From assembly GCF_002224125.1 (NCBI RefSeq), contig NZ_NCSM01000080.1, positions 34,396 to 98,395 on the forward strand: a stretch of 64,000 bases of DNA, read 5' to 3'. The DNA is from Streptomyces sp. NBS 14/10 (lineage in GTDB: Bacteria > Actinomycetota > Actinomycetes > Streptomycetales > Streptomycetaceae). This document shows positions 36,629-45,800 of the stretch, piece after piece. Position 1 is the stretch's first letter. Every line of letters starts with the position of its first letter. The translations under genes were made by a program, and so were the position numbers. A model generated the notes under the pieces. That model ran no database searches. It was given only the letters and a program-made list of their open reading frames with translations, and was not told the origin of the DNA.

Positions 36629-37570
36629 TCAGCCCTGGCGGGCCAGGTCGGCGGCGCCGACGAGCCCGGCCTTGCCGCCGAGCTGGGCGGCGAGCACCTG
36701 GGCGTGCGGACGCCACTGATTGCCGACCAGCCAGCGGCGGAAGGACTTGCGGATCGGCTCGAGGACCAGATCGCCCTCGTCGGAGACGCCGCCGCCGACG
36801 ATGAACGCCGAGGGGTCGAAGAGCGAGGCGAGGTCGGCGAGGCCGGCGCCGGCCCAGCGGGCCAGCTCGCGGAAGGAGTCGATGGCGACCGGGTCGCCCT
36901 GGCGGGCCGCGTCGCTGATGTGCTTGCCCTGGATGCCCTCGGGGGTGCCGTCGCCGAGGCCGAGCAGCACCTCGGCGCTCTCCGGGGTGGCGTTGGCGCG
37001 CTGCTTGGCGTAGCGGACCAGGGCGCGGCCGGAAGCGTACTGCTCCCAGCAGCCCTGGCTGCCGCAGCCGCACAGCAGCCCGTCCGGGACCACGCGGATA
37101 TGGCCGAACTCGGCGGCCACGCCGAAGCGGCCGCGGTGCAGCTTGCCGCCGATGATGATGCCGCCGCCGAGGCCGGTGCCGAGTGTGATGCACACGACGT
37201 CGTCATGGCCCTGGCCGGCGCCGAAGCGGTACTCGCCCCACGCCGCGGCGTTCGCGTCGTTCTCGACGACGACGGGGAGGCCCACCCGCTGCTCGACCTT
37301 GTCCTTGAGCGCTTCATGGCGCCAGTTGATGTTGGGCGCGAAGAGCACCGTGGCGCGCTTGTCGTCCACGTAACCGGCCGCGCCGATGCCGACGGCCTCG
37401 ATGTCATGGCCGGTGCTGACCTCACGCACCGCGCCCGCGATGGCGTCGACGACCCCCTCGGGAGTCTGCGGGGTCGATACCTTGCACGTCTCGAGAATCG
37501 AGCCCTCTTCGTCGACCACGCCAGCTGCGATCTTCGTGCCGCCGATGTCGACGCCGATGGTGAGTCCCAT
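36629..37570 (-). CDS. glkA: ROK-family glucokinase
   Basis: Glucokinase phosphorylates glucose with ATP and, in Streptomyces, is also needed for glucose repression. The 313-aa ROK protein has the phosphate motif IGVDIGGTKIAAGVVDEEG, VENDANAAAWGEYRFGAGQ, TLGTGLGGGII, the zinc site CGCGSQGCWEQYASG and the FIVGGGVSDEGDLVLEPI end. A GAGGGA site precedes the ATG. The nearby genes form one minus-strand run with DUF5304 58 bp upstream. Confidence 0.95.
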   Translation of the reverse strand: MGLTIGVDIGGTKIAAGVVDEEGSILETCKVSTPQTPEGVVDAIAGAVREVSTGHDIEAVGIGAAGYVDDKRATVLFAPNINWRHEALKDKVEQRVGLPVVVENDANAAAWGEYRFGAGQGHDDVVCITLGTGLGGGIIIGGKLHRGRFGVAAEFGHIRVVPDGLLCGCGSQGCWEQYASGRALVRYAKQRANATPESAEVLLGLGDGTPEGIQGKHISDAARQGDPVAIDSFRELARWAGAGLADLASLFDPSAFIVGGGVSDEGDLVLEPIRKSFRRWLVGNQWRPHAQVLAAQLGGKAGLVGAADLARQG

Positions 37571-37628
37571 GTGTCCCTCAGTTATTTGGTCGAACCCCGC
37601 CGAGCACAACGGTACCGGAGGATGGGGC

Positions 37629-38153
37629 TCAGTCGAGGTCGATGTGTTCACTACTCGAAGACTCATTGCCGTTGTCCGGGCCCTTTTCCGGCTTATCGGC
37701 GCGGTCGTCGGCCTCGGTGGCGCCGCCGTCGTCGCCACGCGTCCAGCGCTGCTCCTGGCCCTGGACGGCGGCTCGATAAGCGGCAAGGAGCTCGGTGCCG
37801 GCGGAGGCGAGGTGATCGAAGACCTCAGGGTTCCGTTCGATGACCGGTTCGACAGCTGCCTTCGCCTGTGCGATCAAGTGTTGTACGGCGCCCTGTACGG
37901 CCGTCCCGGCCAGCGGGGCCTGGGCCCCGGCCAGCCTGTCGGCGATGGCCTCGGCCAGTTTGCGCAGCTCCTCGGCCGCGCTGCCCGGCTCATGGCCGCT
38001 CTCGCGGGCCCGGCGGCGGGCCCGCTCCGCGGCAAGGTCCTCGGCACAGGCCCGCTCCCAGGCGTCGGGGTCGATGTCGGTGACCGGTACGTCGTCGACC
38101 GGTACGTCGGTGACCGGGGATTCGGCGGGGCGCTCGGTGGCGTCGTCGCTCAT
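37629..38153 (-). CDS. DUF5304 family protein
   Basis: The 174-aa protein is acidic, with a Thr/Val/Asp-rich lead (TDVPVDDVPVTDIDPDAW), an alpha-helical core (RKLAEAIADRLAG through FDHLASAGTELLAAYRAAV) and a disordered Asp/Gly/Glu/Ser tail. It matches the actinobacterial DUF5304 group of unknown function. The ATG at 38151-38153 has GCAGGAG 7 nt before it; the longer start at 38198 lacks a site. It is upstream of glkA. Confidence 0.78.
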   Translation of the reverse strand: MSDDATERPAESPVTDVPVDDVPVTDIDPDAWERACAEDLAAERARRRARESGHEPGSAAEELRKLAEAIADRLAGAQAPLAGTAVQGAVQHLIAQAKAAVEPVIERNPEVFDHLASAGTELLAAYRAAVQGQEQRWTRGDDGGATEADDRADKPEKGPDNGNESSSSEHIDLD

Positions 38154-38254
38154 GGCGGGCTCCTGCGGCGGAGGGACTGGCGGCCCGGGGGTGTTCATCC
38201 GGGCTTGCTCTCGACGTTACCGGAATGACAAGGCGAGAAAAGGGGCATGGGGCG

Positions 38255-39601
38255 TCACAGGCCCCTCGGCCACAGCTCGGGGTCCGGGGCGAAGCGGACG
38301 CTCAGGCGGCCGTCGCGCAGCCCGGCGCCGGACACGGTGCAGCGGCGCAGGGCGGACGGCAGCGGCAGCACCCGGTGGAACGGGCCGACGGTGACGATCA
38401 GTTCATCGCCGCGGCGCACCAGGCCGAGGGCGTCGCGGTCGGCGCCGGGCAGCGGCAGCCGCCACACCAGCTCCCCCTCGTCGGCGAGGCGGTCCTCGAC
38501 CGTCCACGGCTCGGCGGCCGGGCGGTCGGGACGCGGCTCGGGGGCACCGACGGAGGCGACGAGGGCGGCGAGCCCGCCCGCCTGTGGCGCACCGCCCGGG
38601 CCGGCGGAGTCCCGCGGGGCGTCGGGGCCCTGCGGGGCGTCGGAGTCCCGTGGGGCGTCGGGGTCCCGTGGGCCGTTCGCCTCGATCGGGTCGCGGCCCA
38701 GGTGGGGCAGTTCGCGGACGGGGACGTCGGGCGCCCACTCCCCGTGCAGCTCCTTGAGCGCGGCCTGCTGCTGCCCGGACAGCGCCGCGAGCCAGGGCTC
38801 GGCGGTGCCGGTGGGCAGCAGCCGGTTGGCGACCACGGCCTCCACCCGGCAGCCGTACAGCGCGAGCCCGGCGCGCGCGGTGCGCAGCGCCCGGTCGGCG
38901 AGCGGCCCCGGGTCCACCACCAGCCGTACGGTAGTGGCCTCGGACTCGATCAGGGCCTGCACACCGGCCAGTTCGCGCTCCCAGCGCTCGGCCGTCTCGT
39001 ACAGCTTCTGGGCGGGCATCGGCACCCCGGCGAGCTGCGCCAGCATCGGCCGCAGGGCGCGCGCCGCCTGCCGCTCGGCGGGCAGCAGCCGGCGCAGATA
39101 GCGGCGCAGCTGCTCGGGCAGCGCGAGGACCGCGACCGTATCGGGGGCGGGCGGCATGTCGACGACCAGGACGTCCCAGCCGGCGGCAGCCGGATCCGTG
39201 TCGTGGACCGCGCGCAGCGCGCGCAGCACCGCGAAGGCCTCCGTGCCCGGCAGGCCCGTCAGCTCCTCCGGGTCGAGCGGCGTGGCGCCGAGCATGCCCA
39301 GCGCGCCGCTCCCCCGCTCCTGGAGGGAGGTCAGCTCGCCGCGGAACCAGTCGTCGGCGGCGATGCGCGCGGCCCACATGCCGGGGGCGGCCTCGACCGG
39401 CGGGGACCACGGCAGCCGCTCGGCCGATGTCGCGGCGGCGGGCCGGGGCGCGGGGAGGCCGAGCAGCGCCTCCGGGGTGCCGTCGCGGTCGGCCGTGAGC
39501 AGCAGGGCGCGCCCCCCCTCGCGGGCGGCGGCCAGCGCGGTCGCGGCGGCGACGGTGGTGCGGCCCGCGCCGCCGGTACCGGTGACGAGGACCGTACGCA
39601 T
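38255..39601 (-). CDS. ArsA-like P-loop ATPase with altered Walker A
   Basis: The 448-aa protein has the ArsA/Get3-type arrangement: N-terminal P-loop TVLVTGTGGAGRTTVAAATALAAA, LLLTADRDGTPEALLG, WDVLVVDMPPAPDTVAVLALPEQLRRYL and a C-terminal beta-rich domain. The P-loop reads GTGGAGRTT where active members have GKGGVGKTT, so both the signature lysine and the Walker lysine are replaced (T and R). ATP binding or hydrolysis may be altered. A low-complexity Asp/Pro/Arg insert (about residues 305-345) is present. It precedes DUF5304 on the same strand. Confidence 0.82.
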   Translation of the reverse strand: MRTVLVTGTGGAGRTTVAAATALAAAREGGRALLLTADRDGTPEALLGLPAPRPAAATSAERLPWSPPVEAAPGMWAARIAADDWFRGELTSLQERGSGALGMLGATPLDPEELTGLPGTEAFAVLRALRAVHDTDPAAAGWDVLVVDMPPAPDTVAVLALPEQLRRYLRRLLPAERQAARALRPMLAQLAGVPMPAQKLYETAERWERELAGVQALIESEATTVRLVVDPGPLADRALRTARAGLALYGCRVEAVVANRLLPTGTAEPWLAALSGQQQAALKELHGEWAPDVPVRELPHLGRDPIEANGPRDPDAPRDSDAPQGPDAPRDSAGPGGAPQAGGLAALVASVGAPEPRPDRPAAEPWTVEDRLADEGELVWRLPLPGADRDALGLVRRGDELIVTVGPFHRVLPLPSALRRCTVSGAGLRDGRLSVRFAPDPELWPRGL

Positions 39602-39715
39602 GAAAAGGAGCCTCCGGGCAGGGTGGAGCTGGGACGGGCTTCCCGACCGTAGCGGGATCAGCGGCGCTCGCGGTCGCGCCCGCGCCGGGCGGGGGCCCAA
39701 GGGCCCGGACCGGAC

Positions 39716-40159
39716 CTAGTCGGCGCTCTCCACCCGCTTCTTCAGACCGGCCAGCGCACGGTCGATGATGACCTTCTCGGCCTTGCGCTTGATCATGCCG
39801 AGCATCGGGATCTTGACGTCGACGGTGAGCTGGTACGTGACCTCGGTGCGCTTGCCGCTGTCGACCGGGGCCAGCAGGTACGAGCCGTCGAGGGAGCGCA
39901 GCATCTGGGACTTGACCAGGGACCAGCTGACCTGGTTGTCACCTGTCCAGGTGTACTCGAGGGTGTAGTCGTCCTTGATCGCCCCGGCGTCGAGCAGCAT
40001 CCGCACCTTCTCGGCGCGCCCCCGGTCGTCCTTGGTGAGGATGTCGGCCTCCTTCACCTCTCCGGACCACTCCGGGTAACGGTCGAAGTCGGCGATCACC
40101 TCCATCACGTCGGCCGGTGCCGCCTCGATCGTGATGCTCGAGCTGGTGTGTTCCGCCAT
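39716..40159 (-). CDS. SRPBCC (cyclase/dehydrase-like) protein
   Basis: The 147-aa protein has the START-like pattern SSSITIEAAPADVMEVIADFDRYPEWSGEVKEADILTKDDRGRAEKVRMLLDAG and a long C-terminal helix. The family binds lipids or polyketide-like ligands. It is a common neighbour of the ArsA-like ATPase in actinobacteria, with a 114-bp gap here. No ligand can be given. Confidence 0.87.
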   Translation of the reverse strand: MAEHTSSSITIEAAPADVMEVIADFDRYPEWSGEVKEADILTKDDRGRAEKVRMLLDAGAIKDDYTLEYTWTGDNQVSWSLVKSQMLRSLDGSYLLAPVDSGKRTEVTYQLTVDVKIPMLGMIKRKAEKVIIDRALAGLKKRVESAD

Positions 40160-40239
40160 CGCCGTGGTTCCTTCGGTGAGGTGTTGGTCCGCTGATCCGC
40201 CGCCTGGGCCCTATGCCGCTGAAGGCTACCGCGCGCGGA

Positions 40240-41001
40240 CTACCACTCCAGGCTCCAGGGGGTGCCGGTCGAGGCGAAGTGTCCGACGTTGACACACTCG
40301 GTGGCGCCGATGCGCATCCGGCGGGCGAGCGGCTGGTGGACATGGCCGAAGACCGCGTACTTGGGCCGCACCTCGCGGATGGCGTCGAGGAGGGCGGCGC
40401 TGCCGCGTTCGAAGCGGCGGGCGACGGTGTCGTAGCACAGCTCGGGGACGTCGGGCGGGATATGGGTGCACAACACGTCGACCTCGCCGAGTGCGGCGAT
40501 CTTCGCGGCGTAGACCTCGTCGTCGATCTCGTACGGCGTGCGCATCGCGGTGCGCAGCCCGCCGCCGACGAAGCCGAAGACCCGGCCGCCGATCTCGACC
40601 CGCTCACCGTCGAGGACGGTGATACCGGACCCGGCGTACTCGGGCCACAGCCTCGGTATGTCGACATTGCCGAAGGTGGCGTAGGTGGGGGTGGGGAAGG
40701 CTGCGAAGAGCTCGGCGTACTGGCGGCGTACCGCGGACTCTATGGCGGCGTTGCGGTCCACCCCGTCCCACAGCCGGTTGCCGAATTCACGGGCCTCCTC
40801 GAACCGGCGGGCGGTGCGCAGTTCCACGATGCGGTCGGCGTTCTCGACGCCGAACAGGTCGGGGAAGATACCGCGGGAGTGATCGGCGTAGTCGAGGAAG
40901 AGCACCAGGTCGCCGAGGCAGATCAGGGCGTCCGCGCCCTCGCCCGCCCGCTTCAGATCCCGGCTGTTGCCGTGCACGTCGCTGACCACGTGAACTCGCA
41001 T
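40240..41001 (-). CDS. Metallophosphoesterase
   Basis: The 253-aa protein has the calcineurin-like metal sites: HVVSDVHGNSRDL, CLGDLVLF, TYATFGNVDIP (GNxD), VLCTHIPPD and AVFGHVHQPLARR. The substrate is unknown; related actinobacterial proteins act on phosphodiesters or nucleotides. ATG at 40999-41001. It is the most upstream gene of the minus-strand run to glkA. Confidence 0.88.
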   Translation of the reverse strand: MRVHVVSDVHGNSRDLKRAGEGADALICLGDLVLFLDYADHSRGIFPDLFGVENADRIVELRTARRFEEAREFGNRLWDGVDRNAAIESAVRRQYAELFAAFPTPTYATFGNVDIPRLWPEYAGSGITVLDGERVEIGGRVFGFVGGGLRTAMRTPYEIDDEVYAAKIAALGEVDVLCTHIPPDVPELCYDTVARRFERGSAALLDAIREVRPKYAVFGHVHQPLARRMRIGATECVNVGHFASTGTPWSLEW

Positions 41002-41263
41002 GCAGGTCAGCCTAAGTCCTGCTGCCTCGGGCCGTCAGGCGCGGGCCCCCAGCGCCCCGCCGCCACCTGCTGTTACTTCCGGGTCCCGGGCGGGGTCTAC
41101 TAGTCTGCGACGCATACGAGAACGGGGTGTGACGCATCAAACATCTGGGAGGGCCCCCTATCCCAGATGCCATACCCATCGGTAACGTCCGGGCAGTCCA
41201 CCATCCCCCTAGCCCGCAGGGATTGCCCGTAGCGGCGCCGGCGCCCGACGAGGAGCAGCAGTC

Positions 41264-43063
41264 TTGCGCGAGTTCAGCCTTCCGGCCCTGTACGAGGTTC
41301 CGGCCGACGGGAATCTGACCGACCTCATCCGGCGCAACGCCGCCCATCACCCCGATGTCGCGGTGGTCGGCCGGAAGGTCGGCGGTGAGTGGCAGGACGT
41401 CACCGCGGCCGAATTCCTCGCCGAGGTGCGGGCCATGGCCAAGGGCCTGATCGCCGCCGGAGTGGAGCCCGGCGACCGGGTCGGGCTGATGTCGCGCACC
41501 CGCTATGAGTGGACGCTGCTGGACTTCGCCATCTGGAGCGCGGGCGCGGTCACGGTGCCGGTCTACGAGACGAGTTCGGCCGAGCAGACCCAGTGGATCC
41601 TCGGCGACTCGGGCGCGGTCGCCTGCGTGGTGGAGTCCGCCGCGCACGAGGCCGCCGTCGAGTCCGTACGCGACCACCTGCCCGCGCTGAAGAGCCTGTG
41701 GCGGATCGAGGGCGGCGGGGCGATCGAGACGCTGCGGAAGCTGGGCGCGGACATCGGGGACGGGGTGGTCGACGAGCGCAGCGCGATCGCGAACGCCGAC
41801 TCCCCGGCCACGATCGTCTACACCTCGGGCACCACCGGCCGCCCCAAGGGCTGTGTGCTCTCCCACCGCAGCTTCTTCGCCGAATGCGGCAATGTCGTGG
41901 CCCGCCTCAAGCCGATCTTCGTGACCGGTGAGTCGTCGGTGCTGCTCTTCATCCCCGAGGCGCATGTCCTCGGGCGGCTGGTGGAGATCGCGGCGGTGCT
42001 GGCGCCGATCAAGCTCGGACATGTCGCGGACATCAAGACGCTCACCGACGAACTCGCCTCCTTCCGGCCGACGTTGGTGCTGGGCGTGCCGCGCGTCTTC
42101 GAGAAGGTCTACAACGCGGCGCGGGCGAAGGCCCAGGCCGACGGCAAGGGCAAGATCTTCGACAGGGCCGCCACGACCGCCATCGCCTACAGCGAGGCGC
42201 TGGACACCCCCGCCGGGCCGTCCTTCGGCCTCAAGGTCAAGCACAAGGTCTTCGACCGGCTGGTCTACGGCAAGCTGCGCGCCGCCCTGGGCGGCCGGGC
42301 CACCCACGCGATCTCCGGCGGCGCCCCGCTGGGCGCCCGGCTCGGCCACTTCTACCGGGGCATCGGCTTCACGGTGCTCGAGGGGTACGGCCTGACGGAG
42401 TCCTGCGCGGCGACCACCTTCAACCCGTGGGACCGGCAGAAGCTCGGCACGGTCGGCCAGCCGATGCCGGGCACGGTGGTCCGGATCGCGGACGACGGCG
42501 AGGTGCTGCTCCACGGCGACCACCTGTTCACCGGCTACTGGAACAACGAGGCGGCGACGGTGGAGGCGCTGGCCGACGGCTGGTTCCACACCGGCGATGT
42601 GGGCACCCTCGACGAGGACGGCTATCTCACCATCACCGGCCGCAAGAAGGAGATCATCATCACCGCGGGCGGCAAGAACGTGGCCCCGGCGGTGATCGAG
42701 GACCGGATCAGGGCGCACGCCCTGATCGCCGAGTGCATGGTGGTCGGCGACGGCCGCCCCTTCGTCGGCGCGCTGATCACCGTCGACCAGGAGTTCCTGC
42801 CGCGCTGGCTGGCCGAGCACGGCAAGCCGGACGACGCCACGGTGGCCGAACTGCGGGAGGACCCCGAGCTGCTGGCCGAGATCCAGCGCGCGGTGGACGA
42901 CGGGAACGCGGCGGTCTCCAGGGCGGAGTCGGTGCGCAAGTTCCGGATCCTGACCGCCCAGTTCACCGAGGACTCCGGGCATGTCACGCCGTCCCTGAAG
43001 CTCAAGCGGAGCGTGGTGGTCAAGGACTTCGCGGGCGAGATCGAGGCGCTGTACCAGCGCTGA
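41264..43063 (+). CDS. Long-chain fatty acid-CoA ligase
   Basis: The 599-aa FadD15-like enzyme activates long-chain fatty acids via acyl-AMP. It has TIVYTSGTTGRPKGCVLSHRS (AMP-binding), the YGLTESCAATTFN motif, DGWFHTGDVGTLDEDGYLTITGRKKEIIITAGGKNVAP and the FTEDSGHVTPSLKLKRS catalytic-lysine region. The start is TTG at 41264 with GAGGAG eight bases before it. It is transcribed singly and ends with a strong hairpin. Confidence 0.94.
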   Translation: MREFSLPALYEVPADGNLTDLIRRNAAHHPDVAVVGRKVGGEWQDVTAAEFLAEVRAMAKGLIAAGVEPGDRVGLMSRTRYEWTLLDFAIWSAGAVTVPVYETSSAEQTQWILGDSGAVACVVESAAHEAAVESVRDHLPALKSLWRIEGGGAIETLRKLGADIGDGVVDERSAIANADSPATIVYTSGTTGRPKGCVLSHRSFFAECGNVVARLKPIFVTGESSVLLFIPEAHVLGRLVEIAAVLAPIKLGHVADIKTLTDELASFRPTLVLGVPRVFEKVYNAARAKAQADGKGKIFDRAATTAIAYSEALDTPAGPSFGLKVKHKVFDRLVYGKLRAALGGRATHAISGGAPLGARLGHFYRGIGFTVLEGYGLTESCAATTFNPWDRQKLGTVGQPMPGTVVRIADDGEVLLHGDHLFTGYWNNEAATVEALADGWFHTGDVGTLDEDGYLTITGRKKEIIITAGGKNVAPAVIEDRIRAHALIAECMVVGDGRPFVGALITVDQEFLPRWLAEHGKPDDATVAELREDPELLAEIQRAVDDGNAAVSRAESVRKFRILTAQFTEDSGHVTPSLKLKRSVVVKDFAGEIEALYQR

Positions 43064-43075
43064 GGCGGCACGAGC

Positions 43076-43122
43076 GCGGCGGTGGGCCCACGTACGGCTT
43101 CCGTACGTGGGCCCACCGCCGC
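43076..43122. terminator. 22-bp perfect convergent terminator
   Basis: Arms 43076-43097 and 43101-43122 pair perfectly over 22 bp with a CTT loop, between the FadD and PimB-like stops. Confidence 0.93.
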
Positions 43123-43142
43123 GTCCAGTCGGATCAGCTGGA

Positions 43143-44291
43143 TCAGCCCTCGAGCAGGCCCTCCAGCCGCTCGGCGAGCAGGTCCCAGCGCCAGCGCTCC
43201 TCGACCCAGGCGCGCCCCCGCTCCCCCATCCGCCGCCGCAGCTCGGGGTCCTGGAGCAGCGCGACGATCCGCTCGGCCGCCTGCTCGGCGGAGCCGCCCC
43301 GCACCACCCAGCCCGTCTCGCCCTCGAGGACCGCGTCCGGCGCGCCGCCGGAGTCCCCGGCGACGACGGGCAGGCCGGTCGCGGAGGCCTCCAGGTAGAC
43401 GATGCCCAGGCCCTCGACGTCCAGGCCGCCGCGCCGGGTGCGGCAGGGCATGGCGAACACGTCGCCCGCGCCGTAGTGGGCGGGCAGCTCCTCCCAGGGG
43501 ACCGCGCCGGTGAAGCGTACGGAGTCGGCGACGCCGGTGGTCTCGGCCAGCCGGTGCAGCTCCTTGGTGTACGGGCCGCCGCCGACGATCAGCAGCACGG
43601 CGTCCGGGACCTCCGCCAGGATCCGCGGCATGGCCTGGATGAGGGTGTCCTGTCCCTTGCGCGGCACCAGCCGGGAGACACAGACGACGACGGGGCGGTC
43701 GGCGAGCCCGAGCCTGGCCCGGACCTCGGCGCCGCCCGAGTCGGGGTGGAAGCCCTTCTCGTCCACGCCGGGCGTCAGTTGGACCATGCGCGCCGCGGCC
43801 TCGGGCCCGATCGCGGCGGCGATCCGCGAGCGGGTGTACTCGCCGAGGTAGGTGAGGGTGTCGGTGGACTGGCCGATCCGGCGCAGCAGCCCGCGGGAGG
43901 CGGGGAGCTGGGCCCAGGCGGCCTCGTGCCCGTGGGTGGTCGCCACCAGCCGCCGGGCGCCCGCCGCGCGCAGCGCCGGGGCCATCAGCCCGAGCGGGGC
44001 GGCGGCCCCGAACCACACCGCGGTGCAGCCGTGCGCGCGCAGCAGCTCGGTGGCGCGCCGGGTCACCCGCGGGGTGGGCAGCAGCATGGTCGTACGGTCC
44101 CGTACGACGCGGAACGGCTGCTCGGCGTCGAACCGGGCGGTGGCCTCGGCACCCTCCCGGCCGCGCTTCCAGGTGGAGGCGTAGACGACGACCTGCCGCG
44201 GGTCCAGGCGCAGCGCGATGTTGTGCAGGAACGCCTGGATGCCGCCGGGCCGGGGCGGGAAGTCGTTGGTGACGATCAGGGTCTTGTCCAT
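43143..44291 (-). CDS. PimB-like GDP-mannose glycosyltransferase
   Basis: The 382-aa GT4-family protein starts KTLIVTNDFPPRPGGIQAFLHNIA and carries VATTHGHEAAWAQLP, VQLTPGVDEKGFHPDSGG, VVVCVSRLVPRKGQDTLIQAMPRI and the EGLGIVYLEASATGLPVVAGDSGGAPDAV donor motif. It resembles PimB-prime, which adds the second mannose to phosphatidylinositol mannosides. GDP-mannose is the likely donor. The ATG lacks a strong ribosome binding site. The MATE gene follows upstream on the same strand, 44 bp away. Confidence 0.88.
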   Translation of the reverse strand: MDKTLIVTNDFPPRPGGIQAFLHNIALRLDPRQVVVYASTWKRGREGAEATARFDAEQPFRVVRDRTTMLLPTPRVTRRATELLRAHGCTAVWFGAAAPLGLMAPALRAAGARRLVATTHGHEAAWAQLPASRGLLRRIGQSTDTLTYLGEYTRSRIAAAIGPEAAARMVQLTPGVDEKGFHPDSGGAEVRARLGLADRPVVVCVSRLVPRKGQDTLIQAMPRILAEVPDAVLLIVGGGPYTKELHRLAETTGVADSVRFTGAVPWEELPAHYGAGDVFAMPCRTRRGGLDVEGLGIVYLEASATGLPVVAGDSGGAPDAVLEGETGWVVRGGSAEQAAERIVALLQDPELRRRMGERGRAWVEERWRWDLLAERLEGLLEG

Positions 44292-44335
44292 CCCAGCCGA
44301 CAGTACCGGGTGCGGGCCTTGCGGACGGGCTACGG

Positions 44336-45703
44336 TCAGGGCGCCCGGACCCGTTCCGCGGCCCGGCGGGCGGGGGCCCGTGGCGTGGCGAAGCGGCGGG
44401 AGAGGGCCAGCGCGGCCAGGCACTGGAGGGCCGCGGCCAGGGCCATGGCCGCGCACACCCCGGGCAGCCCGAGGCCGGACAGGCCGTAGGCCAGCGGCAG
44501 TTGGACGGCCGTACCGGCGAGGGTGACGCGCAGCATCAGCGGGCTGCCCCCGGCCCCCTCGAACACGCCGCCGAGCGCGATGAAGCAGCCCAGCAGGGCC
44601 AGATACGGGCCCACGCAGCGCAGAAACGCCGTACCGGCCGCGGCGACGTCCGGCCGCGCGCCGAACGCCCGCATCACCCATGGCGCGGCGGCCAGCAGCA
44701 CCAGGGCGGCGAGCGCGCCGAGCGCGGCGCCGAGCAGCGCGGCCTGGCGGGCGATGGCGGCCCGCTGGTCGCGGCCGGCGCCGAGGTTGTGGGCGGTGTG
44801 GATGGCGGCGGCCTGCCGTACCGCGTAGAAGGACATGGTCGCCACGTACATCGCCTTGGTTGCGATGGCGTACGCGGCGACAGACGCCACCCCGATCCGC
44901 GCCACGACGGCCACCAGCAGCAGGGAACCGGCCATCCTGGCCGTGAAGTCGGCGGCCATCGGCAGCCCGGTGGCGGCGGTGGCGCGCAGGGCGGCGAAGC
45001 AGCCGCTCAGGGTGCGCCCGGCGGGGCGGGCGGCGGCGGCCTGGCGCAGCAGGCGGTTGTGGCGCAGCGCCACCAGTCCGGCGGCGAGGGCGGCCGAACG
45101 CCCGGCGACGGTGGCCCAGGCGGCGCCGGTCACGCCGAGCCGGGGCAGCCCGCACAGCCCGAAGACGAACAGCGGGTCGAGGACGAGGATCAGCGCGTTG
45201 GCGAGGAAGGCGAGGCGCATGGGGGTGCGGGTGTCCCCGGCGCCCTTGAGGACGCCGTCGAGGAGGTTCTGCGCGAAGAAGACGGCGAGGCCGGGCAGGG
45301 AGACGGCGAAGTAGCCGACGGCGAGGCGGAGGGCCTGTCCGTCGCCGCCGAGCACCAGACGGGCCAGGGGCTCGCGCAGCGCCCAGCCGCCGACCGCGAC
45401 GGGCGGGATGAGCAGCGCGCACAGCGCCCAGCCGCCGCGTACGGCGGTGCGCAGGGCCGCCTGGTCGCCCGCGCCGCGGGCACGGGCGACCAGGACGGTG
45501 GTGCCGCTGCCGGCCATCAGGATCAGGCCGAGGGCCAGGTTCTCGACGTTGGTGGCGACGGCCACGGCGGCGACGGCCGGTCCGCCGAGGCGGGCCACCC
45601 ACACCATGTTGACGATCCCGGCGACCACACCGGCCAGCAGCTCGCCGTAGACCGGGCACGCCAGGCCCACGAGTCTGCGGCGGTGTTCCCTCGGCAGCGA
45701 CAC
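44336..45703 (-). CDS. MATE-family efflux transporter
   Basis: The 455-aa membrane protein has about 12 segments and the MATE pattern LACPVYGELLAGVVAGIVNMVWVARLGGPAVAAVAVATNV, followed by FAQNLLDGVLKGAGDTRTPMRLAF. It should export cationic drugs or metabolites with Na+ or H+. GTG at 45701-45703 has GAGGGGA 4-5 nt before it; the longer GTG at 45724 lies at the operator. It is divergent from a PadR regulator across a shared palindrome. Confidence 0.88.
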   Translation of the reverse strand: MSLPREHRRRLVGLACPVYGELLAGVVAGIVNMVWVARLGGPAVAAVAVATNVENLALGLILMAGSGTTVLVARARGAGDQAALRTAVRGGWALCALLIPPVAVGGWALREPLARLVLGGDGQALRLAVGYFAVSLPGLAVFFAQNLLDGVLKGAGDTRTPMRLAFLANALILVLDPLFVFGLCGLPRLGVTGAAWATVAGRSAALAAGLVALRHNRLLRQAAAARPAGRTLSGCFAALRATAATGLPMAADFTARMAGSLLLVAVVARIGVASVAAYAIATKAMYVATMSFYAVRQAAAIHTAHNLGAGRDQRAAIARQAALLGAALGALAALVLLAAAPWVMRAFGARPDVAAAGTAFLRCVGPYLALLGCFIALGGVFEGAGGSPLMLRVTLAGTAVQLPLAYGLSGLGLPGVCAAMALAAALQCLAALALSRRFATPRAPARRAAERVRAP

Positions 45704-45724
45704 TACGTCCCCTCTCAGCGCCAC

Positions 45725-45743
45725 ATACCTCTAATCGAGGTAT
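45725..45743. promoter_or_regulatory. PadR-type operator in divergent promoter
   Basis: ATACCTC-TAATC-GAGGTAT is a perfect 7-bp inverted repeat with a 5-nt spacer. A further half-site GAGGTAC lies at 45752-45758. It overlaps the promoter region of both the MATE exporter and the PadR gene and is probably where PadR binds. Confidence 0.75.
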
Positions 45744-45800
45744 CGCGATGAGAGGTACCATGACGCAGGCGAGTGGGCAAGTGAAAGGACGTCACCCAAG

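Noticed and set aside
36629..44291. Sugar or lipoglycan biosynthetic island
   Set aside because: glkA, PimB-like and acyltransferase genes are separated by unrelated genes and strands; they look like scattered housekeeping genes.
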